From Candidatus Margulisiibacteriota bacterium (GTDB taxonomy: Bacteria > Margulisbacteria > Termititenacia > Termititenacales > Termititenacaceae), in NCBI GenBank assembly GCA_031279305.1, contig JAITIS010000115.1, positions 1-5,781 of the forward strand: DNA of 5,781 nt, given 5' to 3'. Shown in pieces: positions 4,451 through 5,781 of this stretch. The translations under genes were made by a program, and so were the position numbers. The notes beneath the pieces are model-generated. The model searched no databases and had not been told where the DNA came from. It was given only the letters and a program-made list of their open reading frames with translations. Each line of letters begins with the position of its first letter. Positions within the stretch are counted from its first letter, which is position 1.

Positions 4451-4456
4451 CAGAAA

Positions 4457-5781
4457 ATGAGAGTTTTGATGTGTCAGGTTGTCCCCCCACTAGGAGGACA
4501 TGATGCCATTCCAATTCCTCCTAGCGGCGCCGCCAGTGGCAGCGCGGCAATTTTCCAATCAGATACGATAAGCGCTTTAGGCCTCGATACCCAGAAGGCA
4601 AATGAGCTGACTGAATTATTCAAGGCTGGTCCTGTTAGCAGAGAAACGCTTACGGCGTTTCTGCGCGACCCGAGCAAAGGCGGCTGGACAGAGGCCGCTA
4701 TTGCCACGATGTTCGCCCAAAACGGGGATAATTATTATTTTTTTGACGCGGGCTTTGATGAACAAAAAATAACCGCTGAGCAGTTTCAGCAATTTGTGAC
4801 AGGACAAATTATCCGTTATGAAAACTCCCAAAAAGTTGGAGGCGCAACACCAAGTGATTTTAAGGCTTGGCATAAGTTCGATAGTTATAACATTGTGCAG
4901 ACGAGAGAGCGCGGAGAGATAAGCGATCTGGAAAATAAGATACCGAAATTGTCTGACGGAAATATAGATGTCGGCAAAATCGGCGCGGATGCGGCAAAAT
5001 ATCTTGAAACGAATGGGAAAATAAAACCGGGATATGAGGATTTCTTTCTGATAACGTTGGTGAAACATAAAGGGAAATATGATGCTTATTTTCCGCCTAT
5101 CGCGGGGAATGCTTATTATAGAGTGTTTAAGCTGCCGGCTGGGAAAACTTGGTCTGATTTTTTGAATGATTTATTCCCGGCGGCAGGCGCGGGTGGTACG
5201 GAGAATGGCAGTGAGACTGACGGACTTGACCCAGTAAACGGACTTGACCCAGTAATAGGTGATGATTTTGGGAGAACAGGCGATGGTGGGACAACTGTGC
5301 CAATTCGGTTGTCAGTGGAATGGATGAAAAAATATAGCAATATGGAAGAAGTTCTTGGGAAATTGATGGATGAAGATAAGGAGAATGATGCCCAGGCAAG
5401 AACAGATTACAACGTAGGATTTTCTGAGTATATTAACTATTGCACGGCAGAGGATCAATTAAAAATTTCTGGCAATAGAAATGTAATAGTTAAAGAAACC
5501 GAAACTGAAGCTGGAACAGAAAGAGAGAGTACCGATTTGGTGACAAGCGGGGTGGGATTTTTAAGAAATTATATTGTATTAAATGTAAACAATTTATCTG
5601 ATGCTAATGTGCAAAAAAACATTATCGATGCTTACAACTGGCTGGTCGGGCTGGGCGCGACTAGCGATGAATTGGAGGATGTAGGTGCTACGCTGACAAA
5701 TTTTTTTACTGTGACTAGAGATGGCAACGGCAACAATGTAATTACTAAACTGGAGATAAAAGAGAGCATTAGAATAAGGTT
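4457..5781 (+). CDS. Large unrecognised protein with EF-hand-like loop (3' end missing)
   Basis: The frame stays open from ATG 4457 to the window edge (441 full codons), so the protein is longer than seen. I do not recognise it. There is no signal peptide or membrane span. The N-terminus is rich in Pro, Gly, Ser and Ala (residues 8-30). Residues 31-245 look mixed helical/strand. A Gly/Asp/Thr/Asn-rich linker at about 244-280 includes the tandem repeat GLDPVN-GLDPVI. The C-terminal part begins with an acidic helix-like segment. Residues 422-433 (DGNGNNVITKLE) match an EF-hand calcium loop at positions 1, 3, 5, 8 and 12, flanked by helix-like segments; Asn replaces the usual Gly at position 6. 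A weaker relative is FDAGFDEQKITAEQF (96-110). Base use is visibly more AT-rich after about 5260 than in dinG or lexA. A calcium-binding or secreted/surface role is possible but unproven. Confidence 0.85.
   Translation, partial: MRVLMCQVVPPLGGHDAIPIPPSGAASGSAAIFQSDTISALGLDTQKANELTELFKAGPVSRETLTAFLRDPSKGGWTEAAIATMFAQNGDNYYFFDAGFDEQKITAEQFQQFVTGQIIRYENSQKVGGATPSDFKAWHKFDSYNIVQTRERGEISDLENKIPKLSDGNIDVGKIGADAAKYLETNGKIKPGYEDFFLITLVKHKGKYDAYFPPIAGNAYYRVFKLPAGKTWSDFLNDLFPAAGAGGTENGSETDGLDPVNGLDPVIGDDFGRTGDGGTTVPIRLSVEWMKKYSNMEEVLGKLMDEDKENDAQARTDYNVGFSEYINYCTAEDQLKISGNRNVIVKETETEAGTERESTDLVTSGVGFLRNYIVLNVNNLSDANVQKNIIDAYNWLVGLGATSDELEDVGATLTNFFTVTRDGNGNNVITKLEIKESIRIR
5222..5257 (+). repeat. 18-bp tandem repeat, two units, within the large gene
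   Basis: Units 5222-5239 and 5240-5257 are identical for their first 16 bases (GGACTTGACCCAGTAA at unit 1; the second ends ATA instead of AAC) and encode GLDPVN and GLDPVI. Being in frame, gain or loss of a unit would only lengthen or shorten the linker. Confidence 0.8.

Larger units (their letters stand above)
4246..4456 (+). other. Intergenic spacer with hairpin leader
   Basis: Between lexA and the next gene there is no ORF of note and no strong terminator for lexA. The stretch holds the TATAAT at 4324, a hairpin at 4345-4374 and a ribosome binding site at 4445. I see no known riboswitch; a c-di-GMP aptamer was considered and does not fit. Confidence 0.5.

Noticed and set aside
4336..4456. 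A c-di-GMP (GEMM) riboswitch, suggested by GCACAGG
   Set aside because: The rest of the aptamer core is missing.
4616..5068. A 150-codon minus-strand frame inside the large gene
   Set aside because: The plus frame is open through the whole region and has a good ribosome binding site; the minus frame has neither a site nor a plausible domain.
1..5781. tRNA or rRNA genes, insertion sequences
   Set aside because: No cloverleaf, ribosomal RNA motif, transposase or flanking terminal repeats were seen.

Overview
The window reads as a piece of a bacterial chromosome. Protein families (DinG-type helicase, LexA, TrhA/hemolysin III), sigma70-like hexamers and Shine-Dalgarno sites are all bacterial. 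I cannot place the organism. The mix of strong Shine-Dalgarno genes with genes that look leaderless, a LexA cleaved at Cys-Gly, and a large protein I do not recognise suggest a little-studied lineage, but that is inference.

Layout: 1-2091 (+) is most of a dinG helicase gene cut by the left edge. It meets, tail to tail with a 4-bp gap, a minus-strand block: a 70-aa XRE regulator (2096-2308) with two copies of a TTCCATATATGGAA palindrome at its start, a TrhA/hemolysin III membrane protein (2382-3032), and an orphan basic 77-aa protein (3092-3325). From 3326 to 3642 there is no gene but dense regulatory DNA. From 3643 to 4245 (+) lies lexA. After a 211-bp spacer with a probable promoter and a hairpin leader, a large unrecognised gene (4457 to beyond the right edge, +) fills the rest; it carries an EF-hand-like loop.

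The most interesting part is 3326-3642. A minus-strand promoter with perfect TTGACA and TATAAT hexamers and an 18-bp spacer points away from lexA. A 19-bp perfect palindrome of AGAACAAA half-sites fills its spacer; the related AGAACATA/TATGTTCT pair covers the lexA promoter. The minus transcript would be a leader of about 218 nt with several strong hairpins, ending in a strong Shine-Dalgarno and the 77-aa gene. In three separate stems and in a 34-position long-range stem, most top-strand mismatches are A-C, which become G-U pairs only in minus-strand RNA. That asymmetry fits an RNA read from this strand. The proposed system is a LexA-controlled structured leader RNA plus small protein, divergent from lexA. 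trhA and the XRE gene could lie downstream on the same transcript. DinG is also a DNA-damage-linked helicase in other bacteria, so the window may be an SOS neighbourhood.
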